Below, one piece after another: positions 1 through 6,702 of a stretch of 10,140 bases of DNA. The position numbers and the translations under genes were made by a program. Each line of letters begins with the position of its first letter. Position 1 is the stretch's first letter. The notes beneath the pieces were generated by a model, which worked only from the letters and a program-made list of their open reading frames with translations, made no database searches and was not told the DNA's origin. The stretch is from M55B154 sp964486725 (GTDB lineage Bacteria; Spirochaetota; UBA4802; UB4802), in NCBI GenBank assembly GCA_964486725.1, contig CAZAOK010000125.1, forward strand, positions 1 to 10,140. The letters run 5' to 3'.

Positions 1-46
1 TATCTGATTTGTGGGTACAAGTCAGCCCCACGGGGGACTCCTGACT
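1..46 (+). repeat. Left copy of an inverted end repeat with hairpin
   Basis: Bases 1-35 match the reverse complement of 10091-10125 at 32 of 35 positions. The shared core begins TATCTGATTTGTGGGTA and continues through AGTCAGCCCC to a run of G. Differences are at position 18 and at 30-31. In this copy AGTCAG (20-25) can pair with CTGACT (41-46), and CCCC (26-29) can pair with the following G run, so the element ends in a stem-loop. No transposase lies between the two copies. A dispersed REP-like or MITE-like repeat is more likely than the terminal repeat of a 10 kb transposon. Confidence 0.75.
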
Positions 47-145
47 CATTATATTTAATTCACCCCCTTCCCGTCTTTGCGGTAATCCCCCTTTTTTTCT
101 TTACAAAGACAGGTGCTTTTATACTCTATCGCAACCATGCCGCAT

Positions 146-188
146 CACCCCCGGCTGCGGGCAGTTTGCTGACCGCGGGGCGGGGGTG
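146..188 (+). promoter_or_regulatory. GC-rich leader hairpin upstream of the thiolase gene
   Basis: CACCCCCG (146-153) pairs exactly with 181-188. After a small internal loop, 155-160 pairs with 173-178 (one G-T pair), leaving a 12-base loop. The structure ends about 20 bases before the Shine-Dalgarno sequence (GAGAGGAA, 209-216). There is no T tract behind it, so it is not a standard terminator. It could be a 5' untranslated structure that affects mRNA stability, or a binding site. An AT-rich stretch at 191-204 follows it and may be a -10 region. Confidence 0.45.
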
Positions 189-220
189 CATATATATTAT
201 TAAAACATGAGAGGAATGAT

Positions 221-1399
221 ATGAGGGACGTGGTAATCGCCAGTATGGCAAGAACTCCCGTGGGTACCTTTAACGGCGCGTTAAAGGACGTTTCGGCCGT
301 CGACCTGGGAGTAACGGCAGTTAAAGAGGCTTTAAAGAGAGCGGGGGCGGCCCCCGACCAGGTGGAAAATGTTATTCTTGGCCATGTGCTGCAGGCTGCG
401 CAGGGACAGAACACCGCGCGGCAGGTGCTGATCCATTCAGGCATTCCGCAGGAAGTGCCGGCTATGACCCTGAACAAGGTATGCGCCTCGGGCCTTAGAT
501 CGGTGAGCCTTGCCGCCCAGATAATTAAGGCGGGAGATGCCGACATAATCGTTGCGGGTGGCATGGAGAACATGAGCGCCGCCCCATACGCCCTTATGAA
601 GGCACGATGGGGATACCGCATGGGCGACTCCAACCTTGTTGACATGATGATAAAAGACGGGTTGTGGGACGCCTTCAACCAGTACCACATGGGTATTACC
701 GCCGAGAACGTGGCGGAAAAATGGAACCTCACCAGGGAAGAACTTGACCAGTTTGCCGTGGAAAGCCAGCAGAAAGCGGAAGCAGCTATTAAGTCGGGAC
801 GGTTTAAAGACGAGATCGTACCCGTTGAAATACCACAGAGAAAGGGTGATCCGAAAATATTCGACACCGACGAGCATCCCCGGTTTGGCGCAACCCTGGA
901 GGCCATGGCCAAGCTGAAGCCTGCCTTCAAGAAGGACGGGATGGTGACCGCCGGAAACGCGTCGGGTATCAACGACGGTGCCGCAGCCGCGGTGGTGATG
1001 TCTGCCGAGAAGGCAAAAGAGCTTGGCATCGAGCCCATGTGCCGCATCGTGTCATACGCGTCGGCAGGGGTTGACCCGGCGATAATGGGCACAGGCCCCA
1101 TACCATCCAGCAGGAAGGCACTTGAGAAGGCTGGCTGGAAGGCATCAGACCTTGACCTTATTGAGGCCAACGAGGCTTTTGCTTCGCAGGCGCTGGTGGT
1201 AAACAGGGAGCTTGGCTGGGACGTTGACAAGGTAAACGTGAACGGCGGTGCCATAGCCATCGGCCATCCCATCGGGGCGTCGGGGGCACGTATTCTGGCC
1301 ACCCTGTTATTCGAAATGCAGAAAAGGGACGCGAAAAAAGGTATCGCCACCCTGTGTATAGGCGGAGGCCAGGGGGCGGCAGTAACTGTAGAACGATAA
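221..1399 (+). CDS. Acetyl-CoA C-acetyltransferase (thiolase)
   Basis: Encodes a 392-residue type II thiolase, the normal length for this family. It reversibly condenses two acetyl-CoA to acetoacetyl-CoA in the cytoplasm, or cleaves 3-ketoacyl-CoA in the degradative direction. The nucleophilic Cys88 lies in NKVCASGLRS, the NEAF motif is at 317-320, His349 is in GGAIAIGHPIGASGAR and Cys379 is in CIGGGQG, so all catalytic elements are intact. The start is supported by GAGAGGAA five bases upstream of the ATG. The gene stands alone between a leader hairpin and its own terminator, without beta-oxidation partners in the window, so the pathway (acetoacetyl-CoA and polyester synthesis, butyrate formation, or fatty or aromatic acid breakdown) is undetermined. 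The family is certain. The short-chain, biosynthetic-type assignment is likely from the overall similarity to AtoB/PhaA-type enzymes. Confidence 0.96.
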   Translation: MRDVVIASMARTPVGTFNGALKDVSAVDLGVTAVKEALKRAGAAPDQVENVILGHVLQAAQGQNTARQVLIHSGIPQEVPAMTLNKVCASGLRSVSLAAQIIKAGDADIIVAGGMENMSAAPYALMKARWGYRMGDSNLVDMMIKDGLWDAFNQYHMGITAENVAEKWNLTREELDQFAVESQQKAEAAIKSGRFKDEIVPVEIPQRKGDPKIFDTDEHPRFGATLEAMAKLKPAFKKDGMVTAGNASGINDGAAAAVVMSAEKAKELGIEPMCRIVSYASAGVDPAIMGTGPIPSSRKALEKAGWKASDLDLIEANEAFASQALVVNRELGWDVDKVNVNGGAIAIGHPIGASGARILATLLFEMQKRDAKKGIATLCIGGGQGAAVTVER

Positions 1400-1415
1400 A
1401 AAATACAAAAATGTT

Positions 1416-1448
1416 AAAAAAAACCCGTCCGGACGACGGGTTTTTTTT
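1416..1448 (+). terminator. Rho-independent terminator after the thiolase gene
   Basis: CCCGTC (1424-1429) pairs with GACGGG (1435-1440) around the loop CGGAC. Eight A precede and eight T follow, which lengthens the stem and gives a U tract in either direction. It lies 17 bases after the thiolase stop codon. It separates that gene from the response-regulator pair. Confidence 0.93.
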
Positions 1449-1485
1449 GCTTTTCTTTAAGTATTTCCGGTATAAGGTATAAAAA

Positions 1486-1520
1486 CCGTGACAAATGCCT
1501 ATTGACAGTGAGGATATTAT
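1486..1520 (+). promoter_or_regulatory. Shared upstream element, copy 1 (regulator at 1599)
   Basis: The core GACAAATGCCTATT (1490-1503) recurs exactly upstream of the opposing response-regulator gene (minus strand, 3062-3096). Similarity extends on both sides: CCG precedes it, and ACA, then spaced T, A and GA, then TTAT, follow it. The 5' end lies 113 bases before the start codon, against 102 in the other copy. It is either a common operator or a promoter of unusual type. It contains TTGACA (1502-1507), but no properly spaced -10 box follows, and the second copy has TTTACA there. Confidence 0.6.
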
Positions 1521-1598
1521 AAAAGGGGTAAAAATTTTTTCAGAGTAAATCATTACATCCTGTTTTTGTAGAAAAAATATATATAAGCGGAATAATAC

Positions 1599-2243
1599 AT
1601 GCAGGAAAAAATTAATATCTATGTTATTGATGATGAAACGCTGGTGAGGGACACCATATCACGTTGTCTTAACATCATTGATGACCTGAACGTGGTGGGA
1701 TCAGCATCGGGGGCCGCCCAGGCCTGCAGTGAAATTGAAACATTGAAGCCCGAGGTTGTTATTGCCGACGTGCGCCTGAAAGACGAAAACGGCATAGATC
1801 TCGCCCGTGAAATACGAAAACGGTGCCGTAATACAAAGATCATCATTCTATCGGGATATTTCAACGAATCACTGGTGGCATCAGCCTACGCGGCAGGGGC
1901 CACGGCATTTCTTTCAAAGTCAATAGCCATATCCCACCTGGTGGCGTCGGTGTATCACGTGATGCAGGCCGACAGGTTTTACGCGCCGCAGATGCCTGAA
2001 GAACTCTTAGACCAGCTTGTAATCGAAAACAAGAAAAAGGCTTCGCGGTTCAGTGCCCTTACCCAGCGGGAAAGCGAGGTGCTGAGACTAATCGCGCGGG
2101 AGTATTCAACAAAAGATATCTCGAAAATGCTTTGTATCAGCGAGAAAACCGTTCGCAATCACAAGTCAAATATAATGAACAAGCTTGGCATCAACAGCCA
2201 CGTGGGCCTGATCAAGTTTGCCTATTACATGGCCCTTATTTGA
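1599..2243 (+). CDS. NarL/LuxR-family DNA-binding response regulator
   Basis: A 214-residue cytoplasmic two-component regulator with the usual layout. The N-terminal receiver domain (about 5-122) has the acidic pair Asp11-Asp12, phosphoacceptor Asp57 in VVIADVRL, Ser85 in IILSG and Lys107. A short linker leads to a C-terminal LuxR-type helix-turn-helix (about 148-210), with the typical LTQRESEVLRLIA opening and the recognition segment ISEKTVRNHKSNIMNKLGI. All phosphorylation-site residues are present, so it should be switchable by a histidine kinase, but none is encoded nearby. The Shine-Dalgarno sequence is weak (AGCGGA, 1586-1591). Its upstream element is shared with the opposing regulator, and its last 8 bases overlap that gene's end. 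A weak hairpin, CCCTT with AAGGG (2233-2249), spans the stop codons but has no T tract, so readthrough antisense to the neighbour is possible. Targets are unknown. Confidence 0.93.
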   Translation: MQEKINIYVIDDETLVRDTISRCLNIIDDLNVVGSASGAAQACSEIETLKPEVVIADVRLKDENGIDLAREIRKRCRNTKIIILSGYFNESLVASAYAAGATAFLSKSIAISHLVASVYHVMQADRFYAPQMPEELLDQLVIENKKKASRFSALTQRESEVLRLIAREYSTKDISKMLCISEKTVRNHKSNIMNKLGINSHVGLIKFAYYMALI

Positions 2244-2994
2244 GAAGGGTTATACCGGGGTATCGACGGGCCATGTCCAGAAGGGTGAGTGTTTTTTCCA
2301 GTATGCCCAGGGTGAATGGCTTTTGAATTAATGATATCATGTTCCAGTCGATACCACGCAGCCTCTGCACCACGTCATCTGACAGGTTACCGCTGATCAT
2401 CACCACCGGCATTTGTAACTTGTTCTTGCAGGCCTCTTCGATGAGGGTCATTCCGTCCATCACCGGCATGGAGAAGTCGGTTATAAGCAGGTCACATTGA
2501 ATAGCCGCCGAGGTCATCTGCCGCAGGGCATTTTCAGGATTTCCAAAATCATAGACGGTGAGGTTGAAATATGCCAGCATGGATTTGATCATGGCCCTGA
2601 TTGAGCTGTTATCTTCCACCAGGCACACATTTCTAATGGGCGGGGTGTTGGCCAGCGCGGGCATGTAGTGCTCACGCAATGAGAATGAGCCGGTGTCGCA
2701 GTTCAGCAGCAGCAGGGAGGCATCGTCGACGGTTAGCGGCAGGGGTACGCGAAGGGCCTCTACCCCCGGTGCCTGCAGCAACTCGGCGGTGTAGGCAGTA
2801 TTAAGAAGAAACACCTCCATGCTGTCAGCCACCTCGAGGCCGGGCACCATCTTTTCGAGATGGCACCCGACACGTTTCTCACATTCCACGCACCGGTTGC
2901 CGTTTAACCGGTTGTACAGGTCGAGCCCGTCATGTTCAATCACCGGAAGGGGGAAAGAATTAAGAAAATAATAATTATAATATGTGCCGGGCAT
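2236..2994 (-). CDS. Response regulator with N-terminal cysteine-containing domain
   Basis: A 252-residue protein. Residues 120-242 form a receiver domain: Glu127-Asp128, phosphoacceptor Asp173 in LLITDFSMPVMDG, Ser201 in VVMISG and Lys225 in QKPF, all in the expected places. No DNA-binding or enzymatic output domain follows it. Residues 1-115 are a separate region opening with PLPVIEHDG and a Cys cluster (Cys35, Cys38, Cys44: CVECEKRVGC). It may be a PAS-like sensor that binds a metal or responds to redox state, but I do not recognise a named family. The order, sensor first and receiver last, is the reverse of most response regulators and resembles hybrid signalling proteins. The ATG has GAGAAG four bases upstream. 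The protein may act through interaction, for example with the adjacent LuxR-type regulator or its kinase. The receiver call is firm; the role of the N-terminal half is open. Confidence 0.88.
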   Translation of the reverse strand: MPGTYYNYYFLNSFPLPVIEHDGLDLYNRLNGNRCVECEKRVGCHLEKMVPGLEVADSMEVFLLNTAYTAELLQAPGVEALRVPLPLTVDDASLLLLNCDTGSFSLREHYMPALANTPPIRNVCLVEDNSSIRAMIKSMLAYFNLTVYDFGNPENALRQMTSAAIQCDLLITDFSMPVMDGMTLIEEACKNKLQMPVVMISGNLSDDVVQRLRGIDWNMISLIQKPFTLGILEKTLTLLDMARRYPGITLLK

Positions 2995-3061
2995 TACACT
3001 TCTCTGTGTTTGTTTTTTTCAATACAAAAGAGAGCTGGACAACAATACTACAACATACGAC

Positions 3062-3096
3062 ATAAATTCATGAGTGTAAATAGGCATTTGTCCCGG
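3062..3096 (-). promoter_or_regulatory. Shared upstream element, copy 2 (regulator at 2994)
   Basis: On the minus strand this reads CCGGGACAAATGCCTATT, followed by TACACTCATGA. It aligns without gaps to 1486-1520 and has the same orientation and nearly the same distance relative to its gene (102 bases from the 5' end to the ATG). The inner bases form a weak dyad, AAAT-AGGC-ATTT, on the plus strand. No other copy was found by eye in the window. Confidence 0.6.
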
Positions 3097-3142
3097 ATAA
3101 TGAAAAAAAGTCGCTTTGGACGGGTTGCCGGGTATGGCTTAA

Positions 3143-3168
3143 AAGCCGGGCATCTGGCTGCCCGGCTT
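3143..3168 (-). terminator. Terminator of the five-gene minus-strand operon
   Basis: AAGCCGGGCA (3143-3152) is the exact reverse complement of 3159-3168, giving a perfect 10-base-pair stem with a six-base loop. It lies 7 bases beyond the lipoprotein stop codon. Read on the minus strand, the stem ends in a short T run (TTTT) that starts in its last pairs. Read on the plus strand, it is followed by a T-rich stretch (3167-3177), so it could stop transcription from both sides. Confidence 0.88.
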
Positions 3169-3175
3169 CTTCTTT

Positions 3176-3583
3176 TTATCCAAAATGTTTTGCTTCGTCG
3201 CCATCTTTTATGCCTTCCCAGGTGAAAGACACGATCTTTCCGTCTTTCCAGCCAAGGGTAAAAATCCGTACGGACCCCTCCACTTTTGCCATGCAGTCAC
3301 AGTCTGTAACCCTGGCTTCAACTGTATAGTAGTGGACCCCGTCCCTGGTGACTTTTTTGACGATTTTCGGATTTTCAAGAAGACATCGGGTTAATTGTAT
3401 TGGAACAACGCCCTCTTCCTCGTACTTCTTTACAACCGTGTCAATATTTTCCTGTGATCCAAAGGCTGCCATAAATTCTTTCATTTCGGGAATAATTCGC
3501 GTATCCGCACCCTCCTGCTTGCTGCACTGTGACAGTCCCAGGGCAAGCAGAATCATGAGCGGTATGGTAAGCACTTTTTTCAT
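3176..3583 (-). CDS. Small putative lipoprotein with a Cys-Asp-Cys motif
   Basis: A 135-residue exported protein of no family I recognise. Residues 1-19 (MKK, then a hydrophobic stretch) form a signal peptide ending in the lipobox-like LSQC, so Cys20 would be lipidated after cleavage by signal peptidase II. Gln before the Cys is less usual than Gly or Ala. Ser at +2 suggests the outer membrane under the enterobacterial rule. The mature part of about 115 residues is charged and probably alpha/beta, with Cys67 and a CDC motif (Cys95, Cys97) that could form a disulfide or bind metal. The start was chosen because GGAGG (3590-3594) lies six bases upstream. A longer reading from 3625 overlaps the previous stop codon but lacks a Shine-Dalgarno sequence and would bury the signal peptide. 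It is the last gene of the operon, 41 bases after the GTPase gene and just before the terminator. Confidence 0.8.
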   Translation of the reverse strand: MKKVLTIPLMILLALGLSQCSKQEGADTRIIPEMKEFMAAFGSQENIDTVVKKYEEEGVVPIQLTRCLLENPKIVKKVTRDGVHYYTVEARVTDCDCMAKVEGSVRIFTLGWKDGKIVSFTWEGIKDGDEAKHFG

Positions 3584-3589
3584 TGCTAT

Positions 3590-3594
3590 CCTCC
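3590..3594 (-). promoter_or_regulatory. Ribosome binding site that sets the lipoprotein start
   Basis: GGAGG on the minus strand, six bases before the ATG at 3583. It favours this start over the in-frame ATG at 3625, which has no comparable sequence upstream. Confidence 0.8.
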
Positions 3595-3624
3595 AGTGTG
3601 TGTTATTTTGTACAGGCACATGCA

Positions 3625-5430
3625 TTACACGCAGGCCTGTATGAACTCGAAGCCGGAATCCCGGTTAAACGTGGTAAACACGTTCCGTCCGATTACCGTT
3701 AAAAAGGGCCAGTCCACATGACCGTCATGTTTTGATAATTCATACCGGCCAGATACATACTGTACCAGTACGTTCCCTTCGTCTTCGAGAGAAACAATCC
3801 CCTTCAGCCTGAAGACCGAAGAGGGAAGTGTATTGAGAAACTCAATCAACATGCTGCGGGAGAGAATGCCTTTCACCTCGAGGGTCATGCTTTCCAGCCC
3901 ATCCATATCGTGCGTGTGCTGGTGACCTTCACGGCAGTTTTCTCCTCCAGCTGGTTCTCGTTCATAAGAATACAACAGTGCCGGGTTTACTTCACCGTAA
4001 GATGCCGGAACAACAGGCGCGTTCGGGTTATACTTCTTCACCAGTTCCCGTACCCCTTCAACCTCCTCCTGGTTTAGTGATTCAACCTTGTTGAGGATGA
4101 TAATGTCTGCTGCGTGGACCTGGTCCCGGCTGATCCGAAAATCCTCCAGGGTCGTTTCAATGTTGACCGAATCCACGATGGTGGTCACCGAATCGAAACG
4201 TACCAGGTCCTGAAGCTCGACGATTTCATCCAGCAGGTTAGAGGGGTTTGCCGCTCCCGTCGTTTCCAGCACTATATAGTCAGGATGAAACTCCTGGATT
4301 AAATTTGATATGCCTCCCTTGAGATTCCCCACCAGGGTACAACAGACACACCCTTCATCGAGTTCAAGCACGGCAAAATCATTGTCCAGCAGCCTCGTGT
4401 CAACCCCCTTCTCTCCAAGCTCATTTTGAATAATGGCCGTAAAGCGGTTGAACTGTTGTTGATATTCGACAAAATGGTTCAGGAAAGTGGTCTTCCCCGA
4501 TCCCAGGAAACCGGAAAGTACGATGAGCTCCGGCCTGTCGTCTATGCCAAGTACCTTCTTGTCCATTGACGTGCCGTAGTACGCATTGTGGGCATTCCAC
4601 CAGCGCGCATCCGGTTCGGGACGAGGGTCCCCGCCTTCCCATATCATGTCTGCTTTTCCCGCATCGATGATGGGAAGGGTTTCCCCCCATTCCAGGTTGA
4701 TATTCCACCGGGATGCCTCATCATCCGGGTATTCATGGAGTTGGCCGTCCCGGTCTATTACCTTCAGAATACCCGGTTCGGTGAAAAAGGAATACCGTGC
4801 GGGTGGAACAGAGAGAAGACTGGATAGTGAAGCGGAGATTACTTCAAAAAGAGCGTGTACCGGTTCCAGGGACGGGATGTCTTCTTCCAGTTCTCCGGGC
4901 GAAACTACCTCCTTCCTTTCTCCATTTACGACCAGGTATACGCCCTGCTGGTTGATCATCCGAACACGTTGCAGCGTGTCGATACCGGCCGAGCACCAGT
5001 TTCCTCCCGGGTGAACGGCCAGGTAAAGGGTTCCGAAACTGAAGTGTTCGGCCATCTCCTGGTGGGCCGTAAAGGCCCGGACAAGGTCAAGGTAGTTCTG
5101 TTGCTGTGTAATGATCCCGGCCTGAACGGATATCTTCTCTATCATTTCTTCCCCGGGATCAGGGAAGTAGCAGATGGTAAATGCGCCCGTGACGGCATTG
5201 GGCGGGCTTGAGGTTTCGGCCGGGTAAAGACCGAAAATTCCTTTATAGCCTTCGATCTTCATGGTCCAGGCTTTGGGCCCCCCCGTGATTTCCTTTAACC
5301 CTCTCCAGCCCAGGTAGTAACGCAGGGCAGGAACAAAGTTGGGCAGTGTTATGAGGTTGCGCAGGAATTCCCGCATAAAGGAATCACTGTGCTGGTAATT
5401 GCCGCGTGGTAGAAGATCCCGTAGCTGCAT
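3625..5430 (-). CDS. CobW/COG0523-type G3E GTPase fused to a large N-terminal domain
   Basis: A 601-residue protein, far longer than the usual 300-400 residues of CobW-type metallochaperones. Residues 300-580 are the G3E part: Walker A GFLGSGKTT (307-315), metal-binding CVCC (361-364), ETTG (389-392), NKVE (447-450), a histidine-rich linker HQHTHD (503-508) and a CobW C-terminal domain (about 515-585). Known members use GTP to deliver zinc, cobalt or another metal to a target protein. The guanine-specificity motif is normally NKxD; here the Asp is Glu. Residues 1-290 belong to no family I recognise. They look soluble and contain many aromatic residues. An ATG at codon 289 has no Shine-Dalgarno sequence upstream, so this is a true fusion and not two genes. 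AGGAG six bases upstream supports the start. Its place in the operon suggests it supplies metal to the hydrolase or the membrane protein, or remodels one of them. The GTPase family is firm; the client and metal are inference. Confidence 0.92.
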   Translation of the reverse strand: MQLRDLLPRGNYQHSDSFMREFLRNLITLPNFVPALRYYLGWRGLKEITGGPKAWTMKIEGYKGIFGLYPAETSSPPNAVTGAFTICYFPDPGEEMIEKISVQAGIITQQQNYLDLVRAFTAHQEMAEHFSFGTLYLAVHPGGNWCSAGIDTLQRVRMINQQGVYLVVNGERKEVVSPGELEEDIPSLEPVHALFEVISASLSSLLSVPPARYSFFTEPGILKVIDRDGQLHEYPDDEASRWNINLEWGETLPIIDAGKADMIWEGGDPRPEPDARWWNAHNAYYGTSMDKKVLGIDDRPELIVLSGFLGSGKTTFLNHFVEYQQQFNRFTAIIQNELGEKGVDTRLLDNDFAVLELDEGCVCCTLVGNLKGGISNLIQEFHPDYIVLETTGAANPSNLLDEIVELQDLVRFDSVTTIVDSVNIETTLEDFRISRDQVHAADIIILNKVESLNQEEVEGVRELVKKYNPNAPVVPASYGEVNPALLYSYEREPAGGENCREGHQHTHDMDGLESMTLEVKGILSRSMLIEFLNTLPSSVFRLKGIVSLEDEGNVLVQYVSGRYELSKHDGHVDWPFLTVIGRNVFTTFNRDSGFEFIQACV

Positions 5431-5494
5431 ATTCTTCTCCTAATATTGATACACGTCTCTACCGGCCGGACATGTCAAAAAGATGTTCCCCATG

Positions 5495-6682
5495 TCAGGC
5501 CGATTCTTCATCAGAATCCAGTCCAAAGGTGATTGTATCCCCGTTACCAAGGTACGCCTTGTCCCTGGATCGAAAACGGGCCGTCCCCTCTACAACGGGA
5601 TATCCCCGCGTGATGAACTTCTTGGCGGTGATGATACCCGTACAGTGATTGCATCCAATCTTCTTGAAATCGTAATCACCAAGAGCAATGACCAGGTCGT
5701 CATACTTCGGATCCCAGTCCTCGAAGGGGGATATATGAAGCCCGCCGTAGATCCCGTAGAGTTGATCATTTTCGTACTTTATCTCGTCATACGCGGTCTC
5801 GGCGAACTGGATGATCCCCTGGTGACAACAGCCGGTCACGCTTATGAGCCCCTTGTCCTTCACGTTGAAGTAAAGGGACTGCTCCCCGTAAACACGGCAG
5901 ATGATGGGTTCACCGAAAACATAGGATGCCATTCCCGGTATATGTTTTTTGAGACCGTTCTTGACCGTTATAACCTTGCCCCTGTGTCCGCAGTCCTTGA
6001 GATACTGCTTGCCTTCATCGTAGAAGCCGTCAGGGATATAAATGGTAATCGTCGGGTCATATTTCAGGGTTACCGGCAGGCCCCAGAAATGATCAAAGTG
6101 TTCATGGGAGATGAAAAGGGCCTCGATCTCGCGATTAAGGAGCATCTTGTCAATACCTTCACGCTTGAAGCTCTTCTCGGTCCACTTGTAGGACCATCCG
6201 GAATCCAGAAGGTACTTGTGCATCTTCCCGTTTAACTCTTCCACCTCCAGGAGGGCAGCGTAGCCGCCTGCATTTTCCGGGTGCACGCACTTCTTTTCGA
6301 TAATATCCCAGGCCTCGTCCAGGCGGTCAGGAAGGAGGTGCTTGATCTCCTTTATGCCCTCCTCGTATGAACCTTTTCCAAGTCCCTTGCCGTTCCCGAA
6401 GGGAGGCCAGTTGTACTCATACTGGCTAACCAGGAGTCCTCCTGCGCCCTTGATGTCCCCCATGAGAACATCGTTCTCGAACCAGGAAGTCTCCGTTATG
6501 TTGGTCACCTTTATACTCTTACAGACTCCTATGTCCTGCATCTTGCGTTTTTCCCTGGTTAAATGAACTTTTCTCCATGGAGAATACGAGTAGACACCCA
6601 TTGCTACAAGTGTACCACCGGCAAGCCCCATGGCGGCTCCCTTGAGGAAGTCTTTTCGTGTATGTTTATTCTCTTCTGACAT
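5495..6682 (-). CDS. Membrane-anchored metallo-beta-lactamase-fold hydrolase (COG1237-like)
   Basis: A 395-residue protein with the MBL-fold dimetal motif SHEHFDH (192-198: His193, His195, Asp197, His198), then TGCCHQGI with His287, GGLH with His316, and NHCTG (345-349). The last three match the pattern of COG1237, the family of archaeal dihydropterin-linked enzymes and many uncharacterised hydrolases. The N-terminus has TRKDFLKG (8-15) followed by a hydrophobic stretch (about 16-32). This is a Tat-like signal with Arg-Lys instead of Arg-Arg and no clear AxA cleavage site, so the protein is probably exported folded and stays anchored, facing the periplasm. Residues 50-185 precede the first metal motif and are longer than in minimal MBL proteins. 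AAGGAGG five bases before the ATG supports the start. The gene lies 20 bases after the membrane-protein gene. Substrate unknown; family call firm, COG1237 affiliation likely. Confidence 0.88.
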   Translation of the reverse strand: MSEENKHTRKDFLKGAAMGLAGGTLVAMGVYSYSPWRKVHLTREKRKMQDIGVCKSIKVTNITETSWFENDVLMGDIKGAGGLLVSQYEYNWPPFGNGKGLGKGSYEEGIKEIKHLLPDRLDEAWDIIEKKCVHPENAGGYAALLEVEELNGKMHKYLLDSGWSYKWTEKSFKREGIDKMLLNREIEALFISHEHFDHFWGLPVTLKYDPTITIYIPDGFYDEGKQYLKDCGHRGKVITVKNGLKKHIPGMASYVFGEPIICRVYGEQSLYFNVKDKGLISVTGCCHQGIIQFAETAYDEIKYENDQLYGIYGGLHISPFEDWDPKYDDLVIALGDYDFKKIGCNHCTGIITAKKFITRGYPVVEGTARFRSRDKAYLGNGDTITFGLDSDEESA

Positions 6683-6702
6683 TTTTTCCTCCTTACGCTA
6701 AA

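Noticed and set aside
100..125. TTTACA (100-105) and TATACT (120-125) as a promoter of the thiolase gene
   Set aside because: The spacer is only 14 bases, too short for a standard sigma-70 promoter. A pair CTGACC (169-174) and TATATT (193-198) has an 18-base spacer but overlaps the hairpin and is weak, so I do not list either.
145..1350. Long open reading frame of 401 codons antisense to the thiolase gene
   Set aside because: It mirrors the thiolase gene, has low-complexity Ser/Ala-rich composition and matches no known domain. The plus-strand frame has all catalytic motifs.
1502..1520. TTGACA followed by TATTAT as a promoter of the LuxR-type gene
   Set aside because: The two boxes are only seven bases apart. 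The second copy of the element keeps the pattern poorly, so the shared-element reading is better supported.
3077..3100. FliA-like promoter, TAAA followed by CCGGATAA
   Set aside because: The spacing does not fit the flagellar sigma consensus, and no gene starts in that direction.
2932..3225. Plus-strand reading frame of 97 codons
   Set aside because: It runs through the start region of the opposing regulator, the shared element and the terminator, and has no ribosome site.
3584..3625. N-terminal extension of the lipoprotein from an ATG at 3625
   Set aside because: It overlaps the GTPase stop codon as TAATG but has no Shine-Dalgarno sequence and would put 14 polar residues before an otherwise normal signal peptide.
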